64,000 nucleotides of DNA from the NCBI GenBank assembly GCA_052118425.1, contig JBQKHF010000007.1, one strand, 5' to 3'. This document shows positions 18,491-27,420 of this stretch, piece after piece. The DNA comes from Roseburia_C sp900315735 (lineage in GTDB: Bacteria > Bacillota > Clostridia > Lachnospirales > Lachnospiraceae). How positions within the stretch are numbered: position 1 is the first letter of the stretch; the number at the start of each line of letters is the position of its first letter. Below the pieces are notes generated by a model, which had not been told where the DNA came from, did no database searches, and saw only the letters and a list, made by a program, of their open reading frames with translations. The position numbers and the translations under genes were made by a program.

Positions 18491-20197
18491 TTATCGTTTC
18501 AGATTAATTAACTCCTCAAGGAGTGTATCGGATGTGGTAATTACTCTTGAGTTTGCCTGGAAACCTCTCTGTGTGGTAATCATTTCGGTAAACTCAGAAG
18601 CTAAGTCTACGTTGGACATTTCCAGTTCTCCGGAGTTCATGGTACTTCCGTTTGAAGTAATTTCGACACCAATTCCATCAAATTCACCGGAGTTTAAAGT
18701 GGTACGATAGCAGTTATCTCCTACTTTTTCAAGTCCGGCTGCATTTGCAAAACGGGCGGATGCAATCTGTCCCAAAAGGACAGTATTACCATTGTCATAA
18801 GAACCATAAATTTTACCATTGGTATCTACAGATACGCCGGTTAATGCTCCAAGTTTCTTACCGGTTCCGGTTGTTCCATCAATTGCTCCGGCATCCAATC
18901 CAACGGTAGAGGTTCCACCATTATTGGAATTCTTACACTGTGTAAAGTCAATGGAAATATTTTCAAACTGATCACCTAACTGTTTCATGTTCAATGTAAC
19001 AGAGCCGTTGGTGCTGTCGCCTACGGAAACAAATTTACCTTTTCCGGTACCGGTATCAAACTTCAGTTCATAGTTTACTGCGGTTGCTTCAATGGTAGGT
19101 GGATTGCCATCGGTAATGCTGTTGATGGTTGCACCCGGCTGTAAACCGGTATAAATATCAGAAAGTGATACATCCGTTACTGCTTCGTATCCGGTTACTG
19201 CACCACCAGCTGAAGTAATTGCACGGTATACTTTGCTGTCATACTGTCCGGTAGCCGCATTCTGGGTTGTATTGATATAATACATTTCACCGCTGCTGTT
19301 ACGGAACTGATGATATGTATTTCCACCAAAGGAATTGGATGCTCCGGTATCTGTCCATTCTGTACTGATTGCATTATAAGCAGTCTGTGCATTGGTAATT
19401 CCACCGCTGGCATTTGCTCCGAATACATCAGAAAGGTTTCCACCGTTTGCTAAGAACTCCTCTAAGATATTCTTATTGGAAGAATCATAAATAGCACTTA
19501 ATTCAACGGTATAGGTTCCGGCATCGGTATCCACACCTTTGATTGCAAATTTTGCTGTATAGGAATATCCCAATGCATCGAAGAAATTCAAGTTCATGGC
19601 ATATCCGCTTTCACTGGTTATTTCGGTACTGTTCTTATCTACAATACCACCACATACTGCATTCGTGGTTGCTTCAGCCGGAGAAGTAAGATTGCTTTCC
19701 TGCATGATACGAAGCGCAGATACCTGATCCTTCTTAATCTCTCCGGTGGTCGGGTCTACCTGCCATCCCATAACATTATATCCGGTAGATGTCATGGCAA
19801 GGTTTCCTGCTCCGTCAATGTAGAAAGAACCAGCTCTGGTAAAGAGATTTTCGGTACCATTGCTTACTACAAAGAAGCTTGTTGTATTACCTTTATCTGT
19901 AATTCTTAAGTCAAATGCTTTTCCGGTTGTCTGAGCTGCTCCACCGGAAGTAATGTCGATGGAAGTAGAACCTGTTGTTACACCAAGACCAATCTGCTTG
20001 GCATTGATTCCGCCGGTTCCGGTTGCCACATTTGCTCCGGATGCTCCGGAAATTGTCTGATACATAATCTCACTGAATGTTACACTGGACTCTTTAAATG
20101 CCACGGTATTTACGTTGGCAATATTGTTACCGATAACGTCCATCTTTGTCTGATGTGTCTTAAGTCCTGACACAGCAGAATACATTGATCTCATCAT
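18491..20197 (-). CDS. flgE: FlgE, flagellar hook protein
   Basis: The 568-residue hook subunit has the N-terminal rod-type motif MMRSMYSAVSGLKTHQTKMD with NNIANVNTVAFK. The central hook domain is rich in Gly, Ser, Thr and Asn, and the C-terminus SNVDLASEFTEMITTQRGFQ ends in LINLKR as in axial proteins. The start at 20197 is supported by AGGAGG ten bases upstream; the reading frame is open for 24 further codons without such a site. It is exported by the flagellar secretion system and polymerises under the FlgD cap. Confidence 0.95.
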   Translation of the reverse strand: MMRSMYSAVSGLKTHQTKMDVIGNNIANVNTVAFKESSVTFSEIMYQTISGASGANVATGTGGINAKQIGLGVTTGSTSIDITSGGAAQTTGKAFDLRITDKGNTTSFFVVSNGTENLFTRAGSFYIDGAGNLAMTSTGYNVMGWQVDPTTGEIKKDQVSALRIMQESNLTSPAEATTNAVCGGIVDKNSTEITSESGYAMNLNFFDALGYSYTAKFAIKGVDTDAGTYTVELSAIYDSSNKNILEEFLANGGNLSDVFGANASGGITNAQTAYNAISTEWTDTGASNSFGGNTYHQFRNSSGEMYYINTTQNAATGQYDSKVYRAITSAGGAVTGYEAVTDVSLSDIYTGLQPGATINSITDGNPPTIEATAVNYELKFDTGTGKGKFVSVGDSTNGSVTLNMKQLGDQFENISIDFTQCKNSNNGGTSTVGLDAGAIDGTTGTGKKLGALTGVSVDTNGKIYGSYDNGNTVLLGQIASARFANAAGLEKVGDNCYRTTLNSGEFDGIGVEITSNGSTMNSGELEMSNVDLASEFTEMITTQRGFQANSRVITTSDTLLEELINLKR

Positions 20198-20278
20198 AAT
20201 GAAATGACCTCCTATATTTGATGTCTGACGCAGAACCCATCTGTCAGTCAGGGTTCTCACAGCCTCCATAAGGTCCGG

Positions 20279-20677
20279 CTATGCTATTACTGCACCATCA
20301 ATATTTGTAAAAACATTATTTTCTGATTCATTCTGGTCCATTGCTGTTACAACTGTCTTGCTTGGTACATTTACAATGAATGCCAGTGAATCAACTACTA
20401 CTAAGGATTCTTTGATTCCTTTCTTCTCAGCCATCTCCACACCGGCTTCTAAGCGTTCGCTCTGCTGATCTGAAAGACTGATATTCCGGGTAGACAACCG
20501 CATGCTTGCATGCTTCGAAAATTTCACCTCGGAAACATCTGCTGCTTTTTGCTTTTCTTTTAATACTTCCGCAAAAGAAACTTCCTGCTCCGACTGCGTT
20601 TTATTACTCTTCGAAGAATTGAGATACTGGTCTGCTACCTGTTCAATGGAAGTGAATTGATTTGCTATCTTATTCAT
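20279..20677 (-). CDS. TIGR02530-type flagellar operon protein
   Basis: The 132-residue soluble protein has a variable N-terminus and a conserved C-terminal region with SEVKFSKHASMRLSTRNISL, LEAGVEMAEKKGIKESLVVV and AFIVNVPSKTVVTAMD. I recognise this as the family found between flgD and flgE in Firmicutes and spirochaetes (TIGR02530). Its precise job is unknown; the location suggests a hook-assembly function. It is not FlbD, which is a different protein of about 70 residues. Confidence 0.88.
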   Translation of the reverse strand: MNKIANQFTSIEQVADQYLNSSKSNKTQSEQEVSFAEVLKEKQKAADVSEVKFSKHASMRLSTRNISLSDQQSERLEAGVEMAEKKGIKESLVVVDSLAFIVNVPSKTVVTAMDQNESENNVFTNIDGAVIA

Positions 20678-20707
20678 GCTTTCATCTCCCTAATAACCTT
20701 CCGTGGT

Positions 20708-21457
20708 TTACTCTGTTCCTTCTGTTTTCTCTGTTTCATCCGTATCTTTCTTGTCGTCTGTACCTTCCGTACCATCGGCACCATCTGTACCCTCTGTCTT
20801 ATCACCGTTTTCTCCGGCAGCAGCCTGTAACTGTTTCATTCTCTCTTCCAGTTTGGTCAGCTTGTCAATATCGCTCTGTGCAATAAATGACTTCTGATAA
20901 CTGGTCATGCTGTCATATGCTTTCCGAAGATTGGTCAGTGTACTTGCATTGTCCAGTGTAAGCTGATCAACAGACGGCAATGATGCAATTGCAAGCGAAA
21001 ATGATTTTGCAAGACTGATTGCATCCATGTAACTGTCATCCATAACAGAATACAAATCGTCAATGGAGTAAAGGTTGTTATTTACCATAAGATAAGTTTT
21101 ATTGTTCTCATGGATAACACTGTCTACTGTTCCGGTAACATCGGATGTCTCTCCTGTTACGGAAGATGTAACACGAAGTACTACCTGTTTTCCTACCAGT
21201 GAATTTGCTTCCATCTCCTGTAAGGATGCCTGCATATTCTGGGTTTCCTCTAACTGTGAGAAAGTTGCCAGCTGTGAAATATACTCTGTATTATCTGTCG
21301 GTTCCAATGGATCCTGATATTTCATCTGTGCTACTAACAGTTGTAAAAATGCATCTTTATCCAGGCTGCTTCCTGATTTTTTAGAAGTAGCGGATGAGGA
21401 ATTTGATTCTGCACTGGTATCCACAACCTTACCATCTTTTATAAGCTGTGTTATCAT
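20708..21457 (-). CDS. flgD: FlgD, hook-capping protein with an atypical C-terminus
   Basis: The 249-residue protein has the FlgD N-terminal cap signature LDKDAFLQLLVAQMKYQDPL (residues about 32-51) followed by NTEYISQLATFSQLEE and a short beta region (about 95-140). After about residue 150 comes a helical segment with LPSVDQLTLDNAS and LRKAYDSMTSYQKSFI that resembles helical modules of Gram-positive surface proteins. Finally there is an acidic Thr/Asp/Gly/Glu tail (about 220-249). FlgD scaffolds hook polymerisation and is exported. The added C-terminal part is unusual. Confidence 0.92.
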   Translation of the reverse strand: MITQLIKDGKVVDTSAESNSSSATSKKSGSSLDKDAFLQLLVAQMKYQDPLEPTDNTEYISQLATFSQLEETQNMQASLQEMEANSLVGKQVVLRVTSSVTGETSDVTGTVDSVIHENNKTYLMVNNNLYSIDDLYSVMDDSYMDAISLAKSFSLAIASLPSVDQLTLDNASTLTNLRKAYDSMTSYQKSFIAQSDIDKLTKLEERMKQLQAAAGENGDKTEGTDGADGTEGTDDKKDTDETEKTEGTE

Positions 21458-21470
21458 TTCGTGCTCCTTT

Positions 21471-22979
21471 CTACGCTGTTACGTCCATGGTATTTCCATG
21501 GTCTTTCATAATCTGGGCTGCTAAAACTTCTTCTTCGTTCATAAGCCCGGATAACTCGTCTAATTCTCCGCGGAATAATCTTCTTCCGGCTGTTCTTCCG
21601 GTTTCTTCTCTCTGGCTGCTCTGCTGTTCTTCTCCAGCTGCATTCTGCTCTAAGTTCCGTTCGAATTCATGACTTGCTATTGTAACTTCGACTGCATCTA
21701 CTTTGATTCCCTGCTGATTCAAGCTGGTTCGAAGGTCTGCAATCTGTGCTTCCAAAGCGGTCTTTACTGTTTCACTGCTTACTGCCAGTTCTGCAGTTAT
21801 ATTTCCCTCTTTGGTTGATGCAATGTGTAAATACACTTTTCCGAGATTTTCCGGATTCAGCTGCATCTCAATGGATGAATTTTCCGGAGACAGATTCACT
21901 TTTGCGAATTCTGTAATCTGGTTCATAATATCCTGCACATCAATGGTTGTATGGGATGCTGCCGTATTTACTTCTTCCGGTGCAACGGTCTGCTGTTCTG
22001 CTCTGACCTGAAATTCCATGGTCTGTGCATGTTCATTTACGCTGCTTTCTTTTGCTTTCTGTGGCTGGGCTGCTGACTCTTCCATTTCACCGGATGTATC
22101 TTCAGATACGTTATTTTCAGACTGTGTATCCGCTGGCTCATTTACCTGCAGCACCGGTGCTGCATCTTCCGTCGTTTCTTCCGACTGTACATTCTGTACT
22201 TCTTCTGTAGCCTGAGCTACCTGACTTGAAGCTGCCGTTGCTGTTGTCTCCTGTGCTTCCTGTGAAGTAATTGTCACTTCAACCTGTGGAGCTGTCTCCT
22301 GTACACCGCTGTCCACTACATCCAACGTTTCCTTAAAATCTGCTGTCAGATTTGTTTCTTCCGGTGTTGTCAGCTCTGTCAACTGATTCTGTAATGCAAT
22401 CCACTCATCTTTGGAAAGTCCAAGGGTCTCGCTTAAGTTCTGAACCAGTGCATCTGTATTCTGCATAATATTGGTGAATTCTTCACTCATAAGCAGGGAA
22501 CATGCATCTTCTGTTCCGGTCAGTTGTGTTACAAGCTGTGAAAGGCTTGCCGGATTTAATAAATCCATCCACTGTAATCCCAGTATAGACATGGCATCTT
22601 CTACCTGTTCATCTGAAACACCAAGTTCGTCTTTCAGAATCTCTTTTACGCTGGTTTCAAATGCATCCTTGCTGTCTTCCAGCTGATTCTGCATCTCTTC
22701 CACTTTCTGTGTCGGAGAACTCTCCTTTACATTCAGCTTCTTTGTGCTATCTGTCACAGTAGCCGGCTGTGTGGCCGTTGCAGCAGATTCTTTTCCTACC
22801 GGATTATCACTGGTAAGCTGCTGGTTTCCATAACCGGATGTTTTCTGTTCCATAACAGAAGCAAAGCTTGCCTGTGCAGTTGCACATAATCCCTTGTCCA
22901 CAGTGCCCGTCACTTCGGAAAGTCCTGTGTCTACAGACCCAAGATTTGATACCATTCCCGAAATCTTTGCACTCGTCAT
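21471..22979 (-). CDS. fliK: FliK, hook-length control protein
   Basis: The 502-residue protein has a long variable Gln/Thr/Glu/Ser-rich N-terminal and middle region, expected for the secreted ruler, and a C-terminal Flg_hook domain. That domain contains MQLNPENLGKVYLHIASTKE and ALEAQIADLRTSLNQQGIKV (about 375-440), the part that contacts FlhB to trigger the export switch. The gene lies 13 bases upstream of flgD. Only the C-terminal domain is well conserved. Confidence 0.93.
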   Translation of the reverse strand: MTSAKISGMVSNLGSVDTGLSEVTGTVDKGLCATAQASFASVMEQKTSGYGNQQLTSDNPVGKESAATATQPATVTDSTKKLNVKESSPTQKVEEMQNQLEDSKDAFETSVKEILKDELGVSDEQVEDAMSILGLQWMDLLNPASLSQLVTQLTGTEDACSLLMSEEFTNIMQNTDALVQNLSETLGLSKDEWIALQNQLTELTTPEETNLTADFKETLDVVDSGVQETAPQVEVTITSQEAQETTATAASSQVAQATEEVQNVQSEETTEDAAPVLQVNEPADTQSENNVSEDTSGEMEESAAQPQKAKESSVNEHAQTMEFQVRAEQQTVAPEEVNTAASHTTIDVQDIMNQITEFAKVNLSPENSSIEMQLNPENLGKVYLHIASTKEGNITAELAVSSETVKTALEAQIADLRTSLNQQGIKVDAVEVTIASHEFERNLEQNAAGEEQQSSQREETGRTAGRRLFRGELDELSGLMNEEEVLAAQIMKDHGNTMDVTA

Positions 22980-23014
22980 GCGTTCTTCCTCCTTTCTCCT
23001 TTATTCAATTTTAT

Positions 23015-23839
23015 TTATTCTGAAGGATTCATGATTTCTGTCACCTTAGCGGCTGTATCAGAATTCATTTTCCCTAGAATATCAGCTCTTGACTGTGCAT
23101 CCATATTTTCCAAAATCTTTGCCACCAGATCCAGATTGTCTGTCATGGTATCAAATATGGCTGCCGCCTCTTTCGGTTTCATCTGGGAATAGCCCTTGAC
23201 ATAATCAGCAATCTGACTGTCTGTCTGCTGCTGTTCCACCACCTGTTTATACAAAAGTTCTGCATTGTCTGGATCAATGCTCTCATAATATTCCTTATAT
23301 TGTTCTATATCGGGTGCTTGGTCCGAAAAAACAACCTCATTATAAAATTTTTCTTTTTCTTCTTCAAAAGCTGCCTCATTTGCCTCATATTCTTTCAGCT
23401 TCTGGGACTGCGCTTCCAAATCAGCGATATAGGCACTGTTTTCACTGCTTCCCTGCTGTGCCTGTGCCAGTTCCTGCTCTAATTCTTTTATGTAAGCTAC
23501 CGCTTCATCCATATTCTTATATGGATAATCCTCTTCGGTAGAAAGTTCTTCATCCGAATCTGGCAAAATGCGGTTGACATACGGAATATCTTTTAACAAC
23601 GGGCGCATAACTGTGGAGCCAAATCCTCCCACATCCCATTTAATCAGCAGTGCCAGTATTGCCAGCCATACGATAATGATGACCAGTGTTACCAGAAAAA
23701 CTGCCAGTTTTGAGGAACCGCCCTCCTCATCTTCTGTATTTTCCAAATCAGTTTCCATGTTCTTTGCAGCTTTTTTCTCAGCTTTTTTTCTTGCTTTTTC
23801 TGCTTTCTTCGCTGCCTTCTTATCCATTTCTTCTGCCAT
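23015..23839 (-). CDS. MotE/MgtE-N-like flagellar protein
   Basis: The 274-residue protein has a Lys/Ala-rich cytoplasmic start (about 1-30), one membrane helix (about 44-68, LAVFLVTLVIIIVWLAILAL), a coiled-coil segment (about 105-170) and a C-terminal MgtE N-like helical domain with KEAAAIFDTMTDNLDLVAKI and RADILGKMNSDTAAKV. This matches the MotE-type proteins encoded between fliJ and fliK in Firmicutes. In other bacteria MotE chaperones the stator protein MotC, so a role at the basal body or stator is plausible but unproven here. Confidence 0.85.
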   Translation of the reverse strand: MAEEMDKKAAKKAEKARKKAEKKAAKNMETDLENTEDEEGGSSKLAVFLVTLVIIIVWLAILALLIKWDVGGFGSTVMRPLLKDIPYVNRILPDSDEELSTEEDYPYKNMDEAVAYIKELEQELAQAQQGSSENSAYIADLEAQSQKLKEYEANEAAFEEEKEKFYNEVVFSDQAPDIEQYKEYYESIDPDNAELLYKQVVEQQQTDSQIADYVKGYSQMKPKEAAAIFDTMTDNLDLVAKILENMDAQSRADILGKMNSDTAAKVTEIMNPSE

Positions 23840-23854
23840 CGTTACACCACCTGT

Positions 23855-24301
23855 CTACTTTTTCGGTCTGCCATAGCTATAGCTTACCAGTTCATCTACT
23901 ACTTTGTTATCTTCCTGCGCCAGCTGTTGTTTGAAATCTTCGAAATCCTTTTCCCGCAGTTTTTCCTGCGTCTTTCGTTCTTTCATAACTTCTTCCAGCT
24001 TCTGTCTGGCTGCTTCTGCATTTTTCTCTGCCACCTGTACCTGCATCATCTGTCTTCGAATCAGCACCTTCATGCTCTCGATTGCCTGCCTGCAGGTCTT
24101 TATTTCCAGCAAATCTATTTTGCCTTCTACCAGTTCTTTTGCCCGGCTATCATATGCATTCTTCCGCTCAAAGAGCTTTACCAGTTTTGCTTCTTCTTCC
24201 CTGAGTGCCGCATTTGCCTGGCTGTATACAATCTTCGCCTGACTTTCAAGCTTTAATTTAATATCTAAAATATTCTGCATCCGGTAAATAAATTTTGCCA
24301 T
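23855..24301 (-). CDS. fliJ: FliJ, flagellar export chaperone/ATPase stalk
   Basis: The 148-residue protein is almost wholly alpha-helical coiled coil rich in Lys, Glu, Ala and Arg, and starts MAKFIYRMQNILDIKLKLES, typical of FliJ. FliJ inserts in the FliI hexamer like the gamma subunit of F-ATPase and links it to FlhA. It follows fliI by 9 bases. Coiled-coil sequence alone is unspecific, but the order fliH-fliI-fliJ settles the call. Confidence 0.92.
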   Translation of the reverse strand: MAKFIYRMQNILDIKLKLESQAKIVYSQANAALREEEAKLVKLFERKNAYDSRAKELVEGKIDLLEIKTCRQAIESMKVLIRRQMMQVQVAEKNAEAARQKLEEVMKERKTQEKLREKDFEDFKQQLAQEDNKVVDELVSYSYGRPKK

Positions 24302-24310
24302 ATCTCATCC

Positions 24311-25618
24311 CTACTTGAATACGCCTTCTAACAATGCTAATTCTTCTTCAAAGGTAAATTTTTCATCGGTTCTCTGGCACAGGAACTCATTGACTGCCTT
24401 TATCTTAGAAACTGCATAATCAATTTCTTCATTGGAACCGCTTTTATAAGCGCCAATATTAATCAAATCTTCTGCTTCCTGATAAGTCGCCAGTACATTT
24501 TTTAATTTTCCTGCCACTGCTTTGTGCTCGGAGGACGCAATTGAACTCATTACACGGGAAATACTCTGTAAAACATCAATTGCCGGATAATGATTCTTAT
24601 GTCCTAATTTTCTGGATAACATAATGTGTCCATCCAGAATACTTCTTGCGGTATCTGTAATCGGCTCATTAAAATCGTCACCATCTACCAATACGGTATA
24701 CAGTCCGGTAATGGAACCTCTTTCCGCTGTTCCCGCACGCTCTAACAGTTTTGGCATTTCTGAATATACACTCGGTGGATATCCTCGGGTAACCGGCGGT
24801 TCTCCGGTTGCCAGTCCGATTTCTCTTTGTGCCATGGAAAATCGGGTCAGGGAATCCATCATCAGAAGAACATCTTTGCCCTGGTCTCTGAAATATTCTG
24901 CGACTGCCGTAGCTGTTTTAGCTGCTTTGTTACGAATCAGCGCCGGTTTATCTGACGTTGCCACAATTACAACGGAACGCCGCATACCCTCTTCACCAAG
25001 GTCACGTTCGATAAATTCCCGCACCTCTCTGCCTCGCTCTCCAATCAGGGCAATTACATTAATGTCCGCTTTTGTATTTCTCGCAAACATACCAAGCAGA
25101 GTACTCTTTCCAACGCCGGAACCGGCAAAGATTCCGATACGCTGTCCCTTTCCAATGGTAAGCAGTCCATCTACTGCTTTAACACCCAGTGGCAGTACTT
25201 CGCTGATAATTTCACGTTTCATCGGATCCGGTGGCGGAGCTTCAATCGGATATTCCTTACCGGTATGGAGTTCTTCCCCATCGGTCGGTCGTCCGATTCC
25301 ATCCAGGGTATGTCCTAATACTTCATCTCCTACTAAAACAGACAAAGGATGTCCCGTATTTGCTACGATACATCCAACACCCAGACCTTCAATACTGTCA
25401 AAAGGCATCAGTAACAGCCGGTTATCTTTAAAACCGACTACCTCTGCCATGACATATTCTTTCTGTTCTCTATCCCGATATATTTTGCACAAGTCATTCA
25501 GCTTTGCTTCCGGTCCAATGGATTCAATGGTAAGACCAACCACCTTGGATACCCTTCCAAGGCAGGTATAATATGTCTTATCCGAAAGCAACTGATATTT
25601 TTCCAAATCACATGTCAC
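24311..25618 (-). CDS. fliI: FliI, flagellar export ATPase
   Basis: The 435-residue F1-beta-like ATPase has Walker A AGSGVGKSTLLGM (about 175-187), the arginine-rich ALIGERGREVREFIERDLG region, Walker B LLMMDSLTRF and the family motif GEPPVTRGYPPSVYSEMPKL. It powers or primes export with FliH and FliJ. I place the start at GTG 25618 (MTCDLEKYQLLSD), with GAGG about 8 bases upstream and just after the fliH stop. An in-frame GTG at 25654 would overlap fliH by 26 bases and lacks a clear site. Confidence 0.95.
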   Translation of the reverse strand: MTCDLEKYQLLSDKTYYTCLGRVSKVVGLTIESIGPEAKLNDLCKIYRDREQKEYVMAEVVGFKDNRLLLMPFDSIEGLGVGCIVANTGHPLSVLVGDEVLGHTLDGIGRPTDGEELHTGKEYPIEAPPPDPMKREIISEVLPLGVKAVDGLLTIGKGQRIGIFAGSGVGKSTLLGMFARNTKADINVIALIGERGREVREFIERDLGEEGMRRSVVIVATSDKPALIRNKAAKTATAVAEYFRDQGKDVLLMMDSLTRFSMAQREIGLATGEPPVTRGYPPSVYSEMPKLLERAGTAERGSITGLYTVLVDGDDFNEPITDTARSILDGHIMLSRKLGHKNHYPAIDVLQSISRVMSSIASSEHKAVAGKLKNVLATYQEAEDLINIGAYKSGSNEEIDYAVSKIKAVNEFLCQRTDEKFTFEEELALLEGVFK

Positions 25619-25628
25619 TCTTTTTTCC

Positions 25629-26420
25629 TCACATACACAATGACTGTATATCACGAATCAGATTATCCAGCTGGACATCCATTCCGCACTCAAATACTCC
25701 CGTATCTGTCTCTATCGTACAGTCCCCTTCAGCCATGGAATGAATGGTAACCAAATCCAAAGTCGCATTCTGTCCCACGCATTCTAAAAGTTCCTGTTTA
25801 TGTTCTTCTAAATATGCCGCCTGTTTTGGTCCGGCTTTGATGGTAAATTCCTTTGGTCCGTCAATGGATTCCATTGCTCTCTTCACAAGATAAAGCACAA
25901 TTTCGTCTTTATCATGGAACTGCACATGAAAAACATGGGAAACCACATCTGTAATCGTATGTACCAGCTTCGGCTCCAGCTCCCGCATCTGTTCCAGATA
26001 GGAATCCTGCATCTGCTGTTCTCTTTTACCAATGCTTTCTAACTTTGCATCATAGACTGCAGCACCTTCCTGCATTCCCTGTTCCAAGCCCTCTGCATGT
26101 CCCTGTTCCTGCGCTTTCTTGCGAAGCTCGTCCGCTTCACTCCTGGCAGCTTTCCGGATCTCTTCCGCCTCAGCATTTGCCTGGTTCAAGATTTCTTCTG
26201 CTTTCTCTTTTGCCAGTGCTTCATAATCGATTGTTTCCACCTGAGGTGCTGTAATTCCTTCTACAAATTCGCCCGGTTCCGCCTGTGGCTGTTCCGGTTC
26301 TTTTGTCTTTGCAAGTGCCCGGGACTGTTCCTCTAAAATGCGGTATGCCAGTGTATTGGAATTAATCACACGACTCTCTGTCTCATTGGTGATAAAACGT
26401 TGTTTATATAAATTAGACAA
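25629..26420 (-). CDS. fliH: FliH, negative regulator of the export ATPase
   Basis: The 263-residue protein has a short conserved N-terminus and a Glu/Ala/Lys-rich coiled coil (about 60-120). The C-terminal globular FliH/YscL domain carries VVSHVFHVQFHDKDEIVLYL and DCTIETDTGVFECGMDVQLD. FliH dimers hold FliI and dock it to the C-ring. I use TTG 26420 (MSNLYKQRFITN) because GGAGGTG lies 9 bases upstream and homologues begin MSNL. A GTG at 26441 is possible. The gene overlaps fliG by 8 bases. Confidence 0.92.
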   Translation of the reverse strand: MSNLYKQRFITNETESRVINSNTLAYRILEEQSRALAKTKEPEQPQAEPGEFVEGITAPQVETIDYEALAKEKAEEILNQANAEAEEIRKAARSEADELRKKAQEQGHAEGLEQGMQEGAAVYDAKLESIGKREQQMQDSYLEQMRELEPKLVHTITDVVSHVFHVQFHDKDEIVLYLVKRAMESIDGPKEFTIKAGPKQAAYLEEHKQELLECVGQNATLDLVTIHSMAEGDCTIETDTGVFECGMDVQLDNLIRDIQSLCM

Positions 26421-27420
26421 TAATCTCGTCACCTCCGCCACGGGAAATTACAATTTCTGCGGAGTCTTCCAGTTTACGAATAATACCAACAATCTTCTGC
26501 TGTGCTTCTTCTACATCCTTCATTCTTACCGGACCCATGAATTCCATATCCTCACGAATCATGGCAGCAAGACGTTTCGACAGGTTCTTAAAGATAACAT
26601 TCTGTACCTCTTCGTTGGCACCTTTCAATGCAACAGCAAGGTCATTGTTATCTACATCACGCAACACACGCTGGATTGCACGGTCGTCCAGCAACAGGAT
26701 GTCTTCGAATACAAACATCTTCTTGCGGATTTCGTCTGCAAGTTCCGGTTCTTCGATTTCCAGGGATTCCATAATATGTTTCTCTGTTCCACGGTCTACT
26801 GTATTCAAAATACCAACGATAGCATCTACACCACCCACAATTGTGTAATCCTGATTGAGCAGGGAAGAAAGCTTTCTCTCCAACACACGCTCTACCTCTT
26901 TGATTACATCCGGTGATGTTCTGTCCATCTTGGCAATACGTTTCGCAACATCTGCCTGCTTCTCCGGTGTCAGAGCTCCTAAAATCATCGCAGACTGTGA
27001 CGGTGACAGATAGGACAAAATCATGGCAATGGTCTGTGGATGCTCGTCCTGGATAAAGTTCAGCACCTGACTTGGATCTGTCTTGCGGACAAATTCGAAC
27101 GGGCGAACCTGAAGGGATGCAGTCAGCTTGGTAATAACCTCCTGTGCCTTATCACTTCCCAGTGCTTTATCCAGAAGTTCTTTCGCATAGCCAATACCAC
27201 CTTCTGCAATATACTGCTGGGCAAGGCATACCTGATAGAATTCATTTAATACACTTTCTTTGGTCTGTGGTGACACACTTCTGGTATTTGCGATTTCCAG
27301 TGTCAGCTCTTCTATTTCATCTTCTTTTAAATGTTTGAAAATACTGGCAGATTTCTCCGGTCCTAATGCTATCAGCAATATCGCCGCTTTCTGAACGCCA
27401 TTATATTCTTCTGTTCCCAT
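26413..27420 (-). CDS. fliG: FliG, flagellar motor switch/torque protein
   Basis: The 335-residue protein shows N-terminal FliF-binding helices (GVQKAAILLIALGPEKSASI), the EHPQTIAMILSYL motif of the middle armadillo domain, and a C-terminal torque helix with the charged residues that meet MotA (LAVALKGANEEVQNVIFKNL and MSKR-like RLAAMIREDMEFMGP). It forms the rotor ring between FliF and FliM. The gene starts immediately after the fliF stop. Confidence 0.97.
   Translation of the reverse strand: MGTEEYNGVQKAAILLIALGPEKSASIFKHLKEDEIEELTLEIANTRSVSPQTKESVLNEFYQVCLAQQYIAEGGIGYAKELLDKALGSDKAQEVITKLTASLQVRPFEFVRKTDPSQVLNFIQDEHPQTIAMILSYLSPSQSAMILGALTPEKQADVAKRIAKMDRTSPDVIKEVERVLERKLSSLLNQDYTIVGGVDAIVGILNTVDRGTEKHIMESLEIEEPELADEIRKKMFVFEDILLLDDRAIQRVLRDVDNNDLAVALKGANEEVQNVIFKNLSKRLAAMIREDMEFMGPVRMKDVEEAQQKIVGIIRKLEDSAEIVISRGGGDEIIV

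Noticed and set aside
24624..25571. 315-residue open frame on the plus strand opposite fliI
   Set aside because: It is wholly antisense to a highly conserved ATPase gene, lacks a ribosome binding site and recognisable domains, and its Ser/Arg/Pro bias is that expected from the complement of the coding strand.
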